In this document: piece by piece, positions 17,458 to 25,162 of the stretch
How the letters are laid out: every line of letters begins with the position of its first letter
How positions within the stretch are numbered: the first letter of the stretch is position 1
From: Candidatus Saccharimonadota bacterium
Lineage (GTDB): Bacteria; Patescibacteriota; Saccharimonadia; Saccharimonadales; AQU-01
NCBI GenBank assembly: GCA_018499905.2
Contig: JAHBAU020000003.1
Coordinates: 1 to 59,825 of the forward strand
Direction: 5' to 3'
DNA: 59,825 nt
Notes under the pieces: generated by a model
Told to the model about the DNA's origin: nothing
Databases searched by the model: none
The model's input: the letters and a program-made list of their open reading frames with translations, nothing else
Translations under genes and position numbers: made by a program

Positions 17458-17780
17458 CGTTTTTTGTCGATGACGTGGGCGGCGCCGACGGCGAGTAGTA
17501 CGGCTGCGCCAACAAAACCGCCGACAGTGGCAATTCTTTTGCCGTGCTTGTGTAAAAAGTTGAGTCCTGTTTCTGGGTCGTGCTCAACCCCATCCGCACT
17601 ATCTGGAGTAATCAAATGCCTGTTGCCCTCACTGTCGGTAAGGGGGTACACAAATCCACTGAGCGACGGATCTTGCAACTGGTTAGTTAAATGAGGCGCA
17701 AACATATGTGACCCGACACTTTCATGCGGCACCTCACCCCCCATGTATACATCACTAGCATCTGGTTCATTTTGGCGCAT
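17448..17780 (-). CDS. Hypothetical C-terminally membrane-anchored protein
   Basis: About 110 residues, hydrophilic for the first 80 or so, then one membrane segment (VGGFVGAAVLLAVGAAHVI) and a basic tail KKRQS. This matches a tail-anchored or type II-like topology. The first in-frame ATG (17792) overlaps a -10 box TATAAT at 17791-17796 on the minus strand and cannot be transcribed from it. The ATG at 17780 lies 10 nt after the box and is taken as the start, again leaderless. The function is unknown. It converges on and slightly overlaps the lipoprotein gene. Confidence 0.6.
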   Translation of the reverse strand: MRQNEPDASDVYMGGEVPHESVGSHMFAPHLTNQLQDPSLSGFVYPLTDSEGNRHLITPDSADGVEHDPETGLNFLHKHGKRIATVGGFVGAAVLLAVGAAHVIDKKRQS

Positions 17781-17854
17781 ACGTGAGTACATTATAGTGG
17801 AAAAATAATGGCTAAGAACTAGTTAAAAGGATCTGGGAAGCTTAGGCGGAAGAT

Positions 17855-18853
17855 TTAGAAAGCGGTTTTCGTGTAAACCCGAGTTTGCATCTCTACATCT
17901 TCATCTGGCGTCCCCATCATCCTGCTGTAATCATGATGATGAGGTTGATGGTGTGTAAATTCATTTAGCGGGACAAACCCGGCGGCCTCGGCAATCTCGG
18001 CAATGGCCGATGCTCCCAAGTTATTATCAGATGTGCGCACAAGACCACGAGTGACCAGAATCCCTCGAGTCTTGAGTAATGGAAAAGCATTTTCCAAGCC
18101 CAATTCGACATCCTGGCGAGACATATGTTGCTCATTTAGAAGCAGTACAACATCAGCGATATCAACGGGGGCATCATGGGAAATTTGTGTGTCAACCATC
18201 TCTCTTGTAGTGTTTGCTGCTCCATCTTCTCTACCAAGGTATAGTCCTCTATCTAAAGCCAATTGTTTAGCTCCTGGACCAAGTAGCCGGTCATACTCTT
18301 CAAGGGCTATCTGATTTGCAAAATGTGTTCTAAAAACTGGAATATAAGTAAATGGGTGCCGCCCTTGACGAACCATGGCGATTTGGTCATTAACTAGACT
18401 CCTGCTACTCAAGCAAGCTCCCAAATCAAGCACGTATTCCGGCTCACGACTGAAGGGTATGGGCTGGTTGTCGACAATAGCATACTCACTATGCAATTCA
18501 GCAACAGATGTACCTGGGAATCCTTCAAACGGGCTTCCTGCTTGTGTAAAGTACTCAGCTAAAAAGCTTTGGTAGGCATATGTTGGGACATTTCTGTCTG
18601 GACCTGTCTCCACTGCAGAAGCTAGCATTTTTTGAGCTAACTCACCGTCGCTATAATTTAAAGCTCCAAAAAGCCTAGCCTCATAATCGTCAACAAAAGG
18701 TTCATGAAACGTGGCTATGTCCCCGTCGGCTAAGCCAGCTATGGACCCGTGTAACAGGTGGCCAAGTAAAGGGTCATCTAGCCGTAAATCGCGTGGGACA
18801 CCTTCAACTCCCACAAAGTCCATTACCTCAGAAATGATTATCGGTTCAGCCAT
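17855..18853 (-). CDS. Methyltransferase-like hypothetical protein
   Basis: A soluble 332-residue protein with no certain family. Residues 140-152 (YVLDLGACLSSRS) resemble motif I of class I SAM-dependent methyltransferases. The later DIADVVLLLNEQHMS and AFPLLKTRGILVTRG resemble motifs IV and V. The glycine-rich loop is degenerate, so it may have lost catalysis. The C-terminus is His-rich (HHQPHHHDY). A minus-strand TATAAT at 18877-18882 lies about 23 nt before the ATG. It is transcribed divergently from gatC across a 189-bp AT-rich gap. Confidence 0.6.
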   Translation of the reverse strand: MAEPIIISEVMDFVGVEGVPRDLRLDDPLLGHLLHGSIAGLADGDIATFHEPFVDDYEARLFGALNYSDGELAQKMLASAVETGPDRNVPTYAYQSFLAEYFTQAGSPFEGFPGTSVAELHSEYAIVDNQPIPFSREPEYVLDLGACLSSRSLVNDQIAMVRQGRHPFTYIPVFRTHFANQIALEEYDRLLGPGAKQLALDRGLYLGREDGAANTTREMVDTQISHDAPVDIADVVLLLNEQHMSRQDVELGLENAFPLLKTRGILVTRGLVRTSDNNLGASAIAEIAEAAGFVPLNEFTHHQPHHHDYSRMMGTPDEDVEMQTRVYTKTAF

Positions 18854-19042
18854 AAAGGGTCTTTCTACAAAAATCTATTATACAACGAAATAAGCATATA
18901 ACAAATATATTAAAACAAAACGATTGTTTATTAAAATGTAATTTACGCTAGTTAAGCATAACTTCTATGACAACTTGTCAAGAAAGTCACAAAATTACTT
19001 CTACACGGGTGCGATTACTTCTGTTATACTAATGAATCAGAT

Positions 19043-19333
19043 ATGGCAAAACTTACACGCGAGGATGTCTTAAAATTGGCCAAATTGGCAAAGCTGGAGC
19101 TTACTCCGGAGGAGATTGACCGGCTTACCAAAGACCTGCCATCAATTTTGGCCTATGTGGAACAGCTTGGCGAAGTCGATACCACTGGCCTTGAACCAAC
19201 CTTACAAGTTACCGGGTTACAGAACGTTAAACGCCCTGATGAAGTTATTGATTATGGCTACCAGCCTGCTGATCTGCTCAAAAATTTGCCTGCGGAACTT
19301 GGCGGCCAAATCAGGACCAAGAGGATCCTATAA
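19043..19333 (+). CDS. gatC: Asp-tRNA(Asn)/Glu-tRNA(Gln) amidotransferase subunit C
   Basis: The small structural subunit of the GatCAB amidotransferase, 96 residues, the usual length. KLTREDVLKLAKLAKLELTPEE and the following helical and linker residues with LRPDE-like KRPDEVIDYG are typical. An extended -10 TGTTATACT (hexamer 19025-19030) is 12 nt before the ATG, giving a leader of only about 5 nt. The stop codon is adjacent to the gatA ATG. Its presence implies indirect charging of Asn and/or Gln tRNAs. Confidence 0.92.
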   Translation: MAKLTREDVLKLAKLAKLELTPEEIDRLTKDLPSILAYVEQLGEVDTTGLEPTLQVTGLQNVKRPDEVIDYGYQPADLLKNLPAELGGQIRTKRIL

Positions 19334-20764
19334 ATGAGTCAATGGCCCCTTATTGCGGAAATCGCTGCTGCGGTTACAAGCGGCAAAACGACTGCCGTTG
19401 AGCAGGTGGAAAAGGCGCTCAAGACAATTGCCGACCAAAAAGAATACGACGCTATCATTGCCACTACGGCTGATCGAGCTTTGGAGCGAGCCAAGACGAT
19501 TGATGCAAAAATCAAAAACGGCGAGGCTGTTGGACGCCTGGCTGGCGTACCGTTTATTGCAAAAGATAATTATTTGGTGTTTGGGGCCGAAACGACGGCC
19601 GCTTCGAATATTTTGCGTGGATTTAATGCTCCATATCAGTCTACAGTCATTAATCGGCTGGAGGCCGAAGGCGCGATTTGCGTTGCCAAAGCCAATCTTG
19701 ATGCCTTTGCGCACGGGGCCAGTACCGAAAACAGCGACTTTTTTGTGACCAAAAACCCTCATGATACGTCACGAGTGCCCGGTGGCTCTTCTGGCGGTTC
19801 GGCTGCTTCAGTCGTGCTCGATATGGCGCCATTCGCGCTCGGCAGCGACACGGGCGGTTCGATTCGCCAGCCAGCCAGTTTTGTGGGGTGCGTCGGGTAC
19901 AAGCCAACCTATGGTCTAACCTCGCGCAGCGGTGTTGTAGCCATGGCAAGCAGCACCGACACCATGGGTCCGCTCACGCGCAACGTCGCCGATGCAGCCG
20001 AAGTGCTTGATGTCTATGCCGGCCCAGACCCACTAGATAGCACTACAACGCCACGCCAAGCCGAGGGCTATAGCGTGACCGGCCAAAAAATGGACCTTCA
20101 AGGTGTAAAAGTCGGACTGATTAAGCAATACATGGGTGATGGCATTGATGAGGCGGTCAAAAAAGTCGTATTAGAAGCGGCCGACAAACTAAAAAGCCGC
20201 GGAGCGATTGTTGAAGAAGTTGACTTGCCAAGTTTGCCTCTCGCGCTTGCGGTGTATTACATCATCGTCCCGGCTGAAGTGAGTAGCAACTTGAGCCGCT
20301 ACGACGGCCAGCGCTATGGTTTTTCAGCCAAGGATGCGACCGATCTTGAATCGAGCTATGTGCAGTCGCGCAGCCAAGGTTTTGGTGTTGAAGCCAAGCG
20401 CCGAATTATGATTGGGACGTATGTATTAAGTAGTGGTTACTACGACGCCTACTACAAAAAGGCTCAGACGGTTCGTACCAAGCTAATTAACGAATTCGCT
20501 GAGGCTTTTCAAAAGTATCAGTATCTCATTGGTCCAGTGGCGCCGACACCAGCCTTTCAGATTGGTGAAAATGCCGACGACCCGCTAAAAATGTACTTGT
20601 CAGATATTATGACGGTTGCAGCCAATCTGGTCGGTGTCCCCTCTATAAGTCTGCCGGCTGGAACTGTAGGCAAGCTGCCTGTGGGGCTTCAAATAATGGC
20701 ACCAATGAATAAAGATCGAGAGCTGCTGCTCATGGCGCTGGCCGCTGAGGAGGTGTTGGCATGA
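19334..20764 (+). CDS. gatA: Asp-tRNA(Asn)/Glu-tRNA(Gln) amidotransferase subunit A
   Basis: The amidase subunit that frees ammonia from glutamine for transfer to mischarged tRNA. The 476 residues contain the amidase signature: catalytic lysine in PFIAKDNY, GGSSGGSAASVV and LGSDTGGSIRQPASFVG with the cis-Ser/Ser pair. Length and motifs are normal. It follows gatC directly and overlaps the next membrane-protein gene by 4 bp (ATGA). Confidence 0.96.
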   Translation: MSQWPLIAEIAAAVTSGKTTAVEQVEKALKTIADQKEYDAIIATTADRALERAKTIDAKIKNGEAVGRLAGVPFIAKDNYLVFGAETTAASNILRGFNAPYQSTVINRLEAEGAICVAKANLDAFAHGASTENSDFFVTKNPHDTSRVPGGSSGGSAASVVLDMAPFALGSDTGGSIRQPASFVGCVGYKPTYGLTSRSGVVAMASSTDTMGPLTRNVADAAEVLDVYAGPDPLDSTTTPRQAEGYSVTGQKMDLQGVKVGLIKQYMGDGIDEAVKKVVLEAADKLKSRGAIVEEVDLPSLPLALAVYYIIVPAEVSSNLSRYDGQRYGFSAKDATDLESSYVQSRSQGFGVEAKRRIMIGTYVLSSGYYDAYYKKAQTVRTKLINEFAEAFQKYQYLIGPVAPTPAFQIGENADDPLKMYLSDIMTVAANLVGVPSISLPAGTVGKLPVGLQIMAPMNKDRELLLMALAAEEVLA

Positions 20765-21165
20765 ACCTGCTGACGTTGATAGCGATCCTGCTGTTTGTCT
20801 TTGCTGGCTCTGTTTTAGCTATGCGATTCGTGTTTAAAAGGCGGGTGAATAAGCCAAAGTATAAAGCTCGCTGGCAAGAGCTGCAGAAATTTTTGGCCAG
20901 CCGTGAAACCTGGCCTTTGGCGGTCATAACGGCTGACAAATTGCTTGATGAAGCCCTCAAAAAACGCCGATTCAAGGGCAGGAGTATGGGCGAACGGCTG
21001 GTGTCGGCTCAGCGCACATTTAGTGACAATGACGGTGTCTGGTTTGCACATAATTTATCCAAAAAATTAGCCGACGAATCGGCTGTACGCTTGCGGCAGG
21101 TTGACGTAAAAAAATCATTGGTTGGCGTCCGTCAAGCGCTGCGTGACCTTGGAGTCCTCGAATGA
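20761..21165 (+). CDS. Single-pass membrane protein encoded between gatA and gatB
   Basis: The 134-residue product has an N-terminal membrane segment (LLTLIAILLFVFAGSVLAMRFVF), a basic stop-transfer and a cytosolic helical domain rich in Lys and Arg. No known family is recognised. It overlaps gatA by 4 bp and gatB by 4 bp, so translation is coupled to both. GatCAB is normally a soluble complex, so a membrane partner gene inside its operon is unusual. A role tethering the transamidosome or an unrelated function are both possible. Confidence 0.8.
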   Translation: MNLLTLIAILLFVFAGSVLAMRFVFKRRVNKPKYKARWQELQKFLASRETWPLAVITADKLLDEALKKRRFKGRSMGERLVSAQRTFSDNDGVWFAHNLSKKLADESAVRLRQVDVKKSLVGVRQALRDLGVLE

Positions 21166-22622
21166 GCGATTATATAGCCACTATTGGTATTGAGTGCCAT
21201 GTGCAGCTGAGTACTAAAACCAAACTGTTCGCAGGTGTGGCAAACGATGCGCGCGAAGCCGCACCAAATACCTTGGTCAGTCACATTTGCTTTGGATTGC
21301 CCGGTGCGTTGCCGGTTTTAAATGAGAAAGTTGTAGAGTACGCCAGCCGGATGGCTTTCGCTTTTGGCACTCGTCCACAAACCTATAGCTACTTTGAACG
21401 AAAGCATTATTTTTATCCAGACTTGCCCAAAGGCTACCAGATCACCCAGTTACAAAAACCAATTATTGTTGGCGGAGAAGTGGAAATTTCGGTCAATGGC
21501 CAAAAGCAGACGGTACGCTTAAATCGTGTCCAAATTGAAGAAGACGCCGGCAAAAATACTCACCCTGACAAAGCAGACTATAGCCTTGTCGATCTTAATC
21601 GGGCCGGTACACCGCTGCTTGAAATTGTTTCCGAGCCCGACATCACCAGCCCTGAAGCCGCCAAGGCCTATGCTAAAGAGCTGTACTTATTGGCGCGCTA
21701 CGCCGGCATCAGCGATGCGGATATGTATCATGGCAACATGCGCTTTGACCTGAACGTCTCGGTGTCTAACGATCCAAATGTGTTGGGAACTCGAACCGAA
21801 ACAAAGAACCTTAACTCGTTCCGGAGCATAGAAAAAGCCGCTGAATACGAAATTAAACGGCAGACCGAGCTGCTCAAAAAAGGGGAAAAGATTGTCCAGG
21901 AAACGCGCGGTTGGGATGAAGCCAAGCAAAAAACTGTGTCGCAGCGCTCCAAAGAAGAAGCCCACGATTATCGCTACATGCCCGATCCGGATTTGCCGCC
22001 AATTGTCTTAGACGAAGCCTTCATTACTCGTGTTGAAAAAGCCATGCCAACTATGCCCTCGCAGTGGCGGGCACATTTATTACAACTTGGTTTGGATGAA
22101 GCGCAGGTGAGTACCTTGCTTGACGCCGAGCTCGAGCACGAGGGCATCACCTATCTGATGCTTATAAAAGATGCTTTAAGCCAAGCTGAATACGCGAAAT
22201 TCATTGCTAATTTTGCCGTTAACACCGAAATACCGCTACGACGAGATGCTGAGACTGAGCCAGCCATACAGCCAAGTGATCGAGCTGCTTTGTATAGCGG
22301 CGTCTACGCCCTTATTCAGGCCGGTAAGCTCAGTTCGACCAACGCCAAAGCCTTGTTTACCGCAATACTGCAAGCCGCGTCATTACCATCTGACTTTGAG
22401 GCCTACGCCAAAGACAAGGGCCTAGTGCAGATGTCGGACGAGGGTGCGCTAGATAAAATAGTGGCCGAAGTCTTAGCCGAGAACGAAGCGGCAGCCCAAG
22501 ATGTGAAGAATGGTGAAATGAAAGCCATCGGCTTTTTGGTTGGACAAGTGATGAAAAAATCGGCTGGCCAGGCCAACCCAGGTGTTGCCACCCAACTTAT
22601 TAAAAAACAGCTCGGCGTATAA
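21162..22622 (+). CDS. gatB: Asp-tRNA(Asn)/Glu-tRNA(Gln) amidotransferase subunit B
   Basis: The kinase-like and tRNA-binding subunit that activates the tRNA-bound carboxylate. The 486 residues begin with the hallmark IGIECHVQLSTKTKLF, carry ERKHYFYPDLPKGYQITQ and NRAGTPLLEIVSEPD, and end with a YqeY/tail domain (NPGVATQLIKKQL). Length is typical. It overlaps the preceding TM gene by 4 bp. The TATAAT of the next gene's promoter lies across its stop codon. Confidence 0.96.
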   Translation: MSDYIATIGIECHVQLSTKTKLFAGVANDAREAAPNTLVSHICFGLPGALPVLNEKVVEYASRMAFAFGTRPQTYSYFERKHYFYPDLPKGYQITQLQKPIIVGGEVEISVNGQKQTVRLNRVQIEEDAGKNTHPDKADYSLVDLNRAGTPLLEIVSEPDITSPEAAKAYAKELYLLARYAGISDADMYHGNMRFDLNVSVSNDPNVLGTRTETKNLNSFRSIEKAAEYEIKRQTELLKKGEKIVQETRGWDEAKQKTVSQRSKEEAHDYRYMPDPDLPPIVLDEAFITRVEKAMPTMPSQWRAHLLQLGLDEAQVSTLLDAELEHEGITYLMLIKDALSQAEYAKFIANFAVNTEIPLRRDAETEPAIQPSDRAALYSGVYALIQAGKLSSTNAKALFTAILQAASLPSDFEAYAKDKGLVQMSDEGALDKIVAEVLAENEAAAQDVKNGEMKAIGFLVGQVMKKSAGQANPGVATQLIKKQLGV

Positions 22623-22632
22623 TTTCGAAAAT

Positions 22633-23379
22633 ATGACAACAAACATTGGTGAAGTCGAGGCACTATATATTACACCTCTTGATGGCGCGCCGGCAGCCAC
22701 CGTCGATGGTCAAGTACCTACCGTTTTAGAAATTGGAACCCACGGACTGGCTCGCTACGGAGTTGACTCGCGGGGCTATCAGGTTATGCGGTACCACGGA
22801 CCCAAGGATGGTTTTGAGCCGATTAGCCCAAGTTTGCTGGCACAAGTTGGGGTGGATATTCGGTACGAGCAAATGACGTTTACGCACCCATCCTGCGACA
22901 GTGTGTCAATGCCGATCGTACCAAGCCTTCAGCCATCAGTTCAGCCCGAAGTCACGGCATTCTTCGCCGGTATTGTTGGTGATGAGGTGCGACTGGTTGG
23001 GCCGCTCCATCATCATGGTAGGTACCATATTGCAGGCGAGATGCCTTCGCATGAATCAATCACTCGGCAAAATACGTTGCGGCTGGCTGTTACCGATGCT
23101 CCTGGTAGTATCCTTGTAGACAATTCCTTACCTCAACCAATTATACCTGGCGTGGATGTCGTGGTTACGGGTGATCGGGATGTATTCCTACCCGGCCAGA
23201 CTGTGACTATCCATCGACCTGGCGCAGAAACGCATTCAGACGTCACCGGCTGGGTAAGTGCCATACAAAACTTGGGTCTGGCTGACTGTGACTATCGCGT
23301 GGCAGATATAGAGTATCATCGAGATGCTGCTGGGCTGCGGGTCGCGGTAGGTAGCCAAGTGCTACTGAAGCAACCATAG
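22633..23379 (+). CDS. MOSC-like domain protein (tentative)
   Basis: A 248-residue soluble protein. The N-terminus VEALYITPLDGAPAATVD and the following VLEIGTHGLARYGVDSRGY resemble the start of MOSC domains (VexIyisPekGapmxxVxx, GxGIxGDRY), which handle sulfur or molybdenum cofactor chemistry. The rest is divergent, and the usual catalytic cysteine context is not clear (LADCDYRV is a candidate). TATAAT at 22618-22623 is 9 nt before ATG 22633. An upstream in-frame ATG (22582) lies inside gatB and upstream of that box, so it is rejected as the start. Confidence 0.55.
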   Translation: MTTNIGEVEALYITPLDGAPAATVDGQVPTVLEIGTHGLARYGVDSRGYQVMRYHGPKDGFEPISPSLLAQVGVDIRYEQMTFTHPSCDSVSMPIVPSLQPSVQPEVTAFFAGIVGDEVRLVGPLHHHGRYHIAGEMPSHESITRQNTLRLAVTDAPGSILVDNSLPQPIIPGVDVVVTGDRDVFLPGQTVTIHRPGAETHSDVTGWVSAIQNLGLADCDYRVADIEYHRDAAGLRVAVGSQVLLKQP

Positions 23380-23422
23380 TCCTAGATGTCACCTGCTGCC
23401 TATCCGTGTTAAAATTTAGTTT

Positions 23423-24322
23423 ATGAAACCAGTACGAAAAGCGGTCATTGCGGCGGCCGGATTTGGAACACGTTTTTTGCCGCAAACCAAAGCCATGCCC
23501 AAGGAAATGTTGCCGTTGGTTGATAAACCGGTAATTCAGTATGTAGTCGAAGAGCTCGTTTCGGTCGGTGTCGAAGATATCATAATCGTCACCGGTATTG
23601 GAAAGCGGAGTATTGAAGACCATTTTGACCGCCCGCCGGCAGACCTCATTGCCAACCTCAAAGCTGGCGGACCAAGCAAAGAGCCTTTATTGCAGGAAAT
23701 TCGTGCCATCGCCGATATGGCAAACTTTATTTACGTGCGGCAAAAAGGTCCATATGGTAATGGAACGCCGTTGTTAAACGCCGAGCATTTGATTGGCGAT
23801 GAGCCATTTTTCTTTACCTGGAGCGATGATTTCTTTGTGTCCCAGCCGGCACGTTTTCAGCAAATGCTCGATGCCTATAACGAATATGGCTGTTCTATTT
23901 TGAGTGCCATGAAAGCAACAAGTGATGAGGATTACGATAGATATGGTTTTGCAGCGGGGCATGAGCTAAGGCCAGGTGTCATTGAAGTGAATGATATCGT
24001 TGAAAAGCCTGGCAAAGAACAAGCTCCGTCGGACCTGGCAAATGTCAGTGGCTTTCTGCTAACACCCGACATCTTTAGCTACTTACGACAAACCGTAGAA
24101 ACATTGGAACCCGGTAAGGAAATATATACTAATGACGCGATAAAAAAGATGTTAGTCGACGGGCACAAAGTGATTGCGCTCGAGATTGCCAACGGCAAGT
24201 ACTATGACGCGGGCAATAAGTTAGAATATTTAAAAACTGTTGTTGATATTGCTTTATCGCATGAAGATGTCAAAGACGAATTTCGGGAATATCTGCGTCA
24301 GGTTATCGGCCGCTCATCATAA
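23423..24322 (+). CDS. galU: UTP-glucose-1-phosphate uridylyltransferase
   Basis: Makes UDP-glucose from UTP and glucose-1-phosphate for envelope glycans. The 299 residues begin with AVIAAAGFGTRFLP and TKAMPKEMLPLVDKPVIQY, the nucleotidyltransferase signature. GNGTPLLNAEHLIGDEPFFFTWSDD and VEKPGKEQAPSDLANVSGFLL are characteristic of GalU. An extended -10-like TGTTAAAAT (hexamer 23410-23415) is 7 nt before the ATG, predicting a leaderless mRNA. Confidence 0.93.
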   Translation: MKPVRKAVIAAAGFGTRFLPQTKAMPKEMLPLVDKPVIQYVVEELVSVGVEDIIIVTGIGKRSIEDHFDRPPADLIANLKAGGPSKEPLLQEIRAIADMANFIYVRQKGPYGNGTPLLNAEHLIGDEPFFFTWSDDFFVSQPARFQQMLDAYNEYGCSILSAMKATSDEDYDRYGFAAGHELRPGVIEVNDIVEKPGKEQAPSDLANVSGFLLTPDIFSYLRQTVETLEPGKEIYTNDAIKKMLVDGHKVIALEIANGKYYDAGNKLEYLKTVVDIALSHEDVKDEFREYLRQVIGRSS

Positions 24323-24340
24323 GGTGTATACTATACGTAT

Positions 24341-24601
24341 ATGAACACAGAAGAGCGAATCCTCGTTATATTTTTATCGGTCGCATTGGCAATATTCCTG
24401 ACATTGGCTATTGCCGTCATGGTGCTGACATTGCAGATTTTGAACAAAGTCAAACGCATCAGTGACAAAGCTGAAGATCTAGCCGATAAAGCTGAGGCCG
24501 TGGGTGAATTCTTTCAAAAAACGGCAGGTCCTGCCAGTTTGGCAAAATCGCTAACCAAAATGTTTAAAATGTATAGTAAGCATCAAAAGAATAAGGAATA
24601 A
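24341..24601 (+). CDS. Small membrane-anchored hypothetical protein
   Basis: The 86 residues comprise an N-terminal membrane helix (ILVIFLSVALAIFLTLAIAVMVLTLQIL) and a short helical cytosolic part (VKRISDKAEDLADKAEAVGEFF), ending in a Lys-rich tail. The pattern resembles DUF948/YtxH-type membrane-linked helical proteins. TATACT at 24327-24332 lies 8 nt before the ATG (leaderless). The next gene, 6 bp downstream, encodes a YtxH-like protein, so the two probably act together at the membrane. Confidence 0.7.
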   Translation: MNTEERILVIFLSVALAIFLTLAIAVMVLTLQILNKVKRISDKAEDLADKAEAVGEFFQKTAGPASLAKSLTKMFKMYSKHQKNKE

Positions 24602-24607
24602 ACGACA

Positions 24608-25066
24608 ATGAGGAAAAGTACCGAACGATTAGCTGTGGGCGCAACGATTGCAGCAGCCGTTGGCTATGTTGCCGGCATCCTTACAGCACCAAAAAGCGGC
24701 AAAGAAACCAGAGCCGAAATTCAACGAAATGCATCCAAGGCCCGTACCGAAGCCGAGCATCAGCTTAAGAGTTTGCATAGCGAACTTAACAACTTGATTA
24801 ATGATGGCAAAGATCAGGCCAACAAAGCAAACACTAAAGTCAAAAAAGAATTAGCAGAAGTCTTGGCCAAGGCGCATATTGCCAAAGACAAGGCCCGCGA
24901 AATGCTGTCAGCCATTCATGAAGGCGACGCTGAAGACCGCGACTTGCAAAAGGCTATAACTGAAGTGAATAAGGCCATCAAGCACCTGAAGAAGTATCTT
25001 AACAATCCAACAGCTGAAAAGCCTGAAGCCAGTAAAGCCACCAAAAAACCAGCCGACAAAAAGTAA
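24608..25066 (+). CDS. YtxH-domain protein
   Basis: A 152-residue protein with an N-terminal hydrophobic glycine-rich segment (VGATIAAAVGYVAGILTAPKSGKETRAEI), which is the YtxH signature, then a long Ala/Lys/Glu-rich helical and probably coiled-coil region and a lysine-rich C-terminus. YtxH proteins are membrane-associated and often stress-linked, but their function is not known. It is co-transcribed with the preceding small membrane protein. Confidence 0.75.
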   Translation: MRKSTERLAVGATIAAAVGYVAGILTAPKSGKETRAEIQRNASKARTEAEHQLKSLHSELNNLINDGKDQANKANTKVKKELAEVLAKAHIAKDKAREMLSAIHEGDAEDRDLQKAITEVNKAIKHLKKYLNNPTAEKPEASKATKKPADKK

Positions 25067-25114
25067 AATAAAATCGACCTGCGGCAAGCAAATCAGTTAG
25101 AATAGAAGCTTGAA

Positions 25115-25162
25115 ATGGAGGGTAGACAACCGGTCTTTTTAGTATGGGCGCAAAACAGCTAA
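25115..25162 (+). CDS. Possible 15-codon upstream ORF overlapping the dnaE start
   Basis: ATG 25115 opens MEGRQPVFLVWAQNS and stops at 25162, running across the dnaE ATG (25144) in another frame. A -10-like TAGAAT (25098-25103) is 11 nt before it. dnaE has no Shine-Dalgarno at the right distance, so the small ORF could deliver ribosomes to dnaE. This is a weak candidate based only on layout. Confidence 0.25.
   Translation: MEGRQPVFLVWAQNS

Noticed and set aside
22582-22632. Longer start of the MOSC-like gene inside gatB
   Set aside because: It precedes the TATAAT at 22618-22623 and would overlap gatB by 41 bp; ATG 22633 fits the promoter distance.
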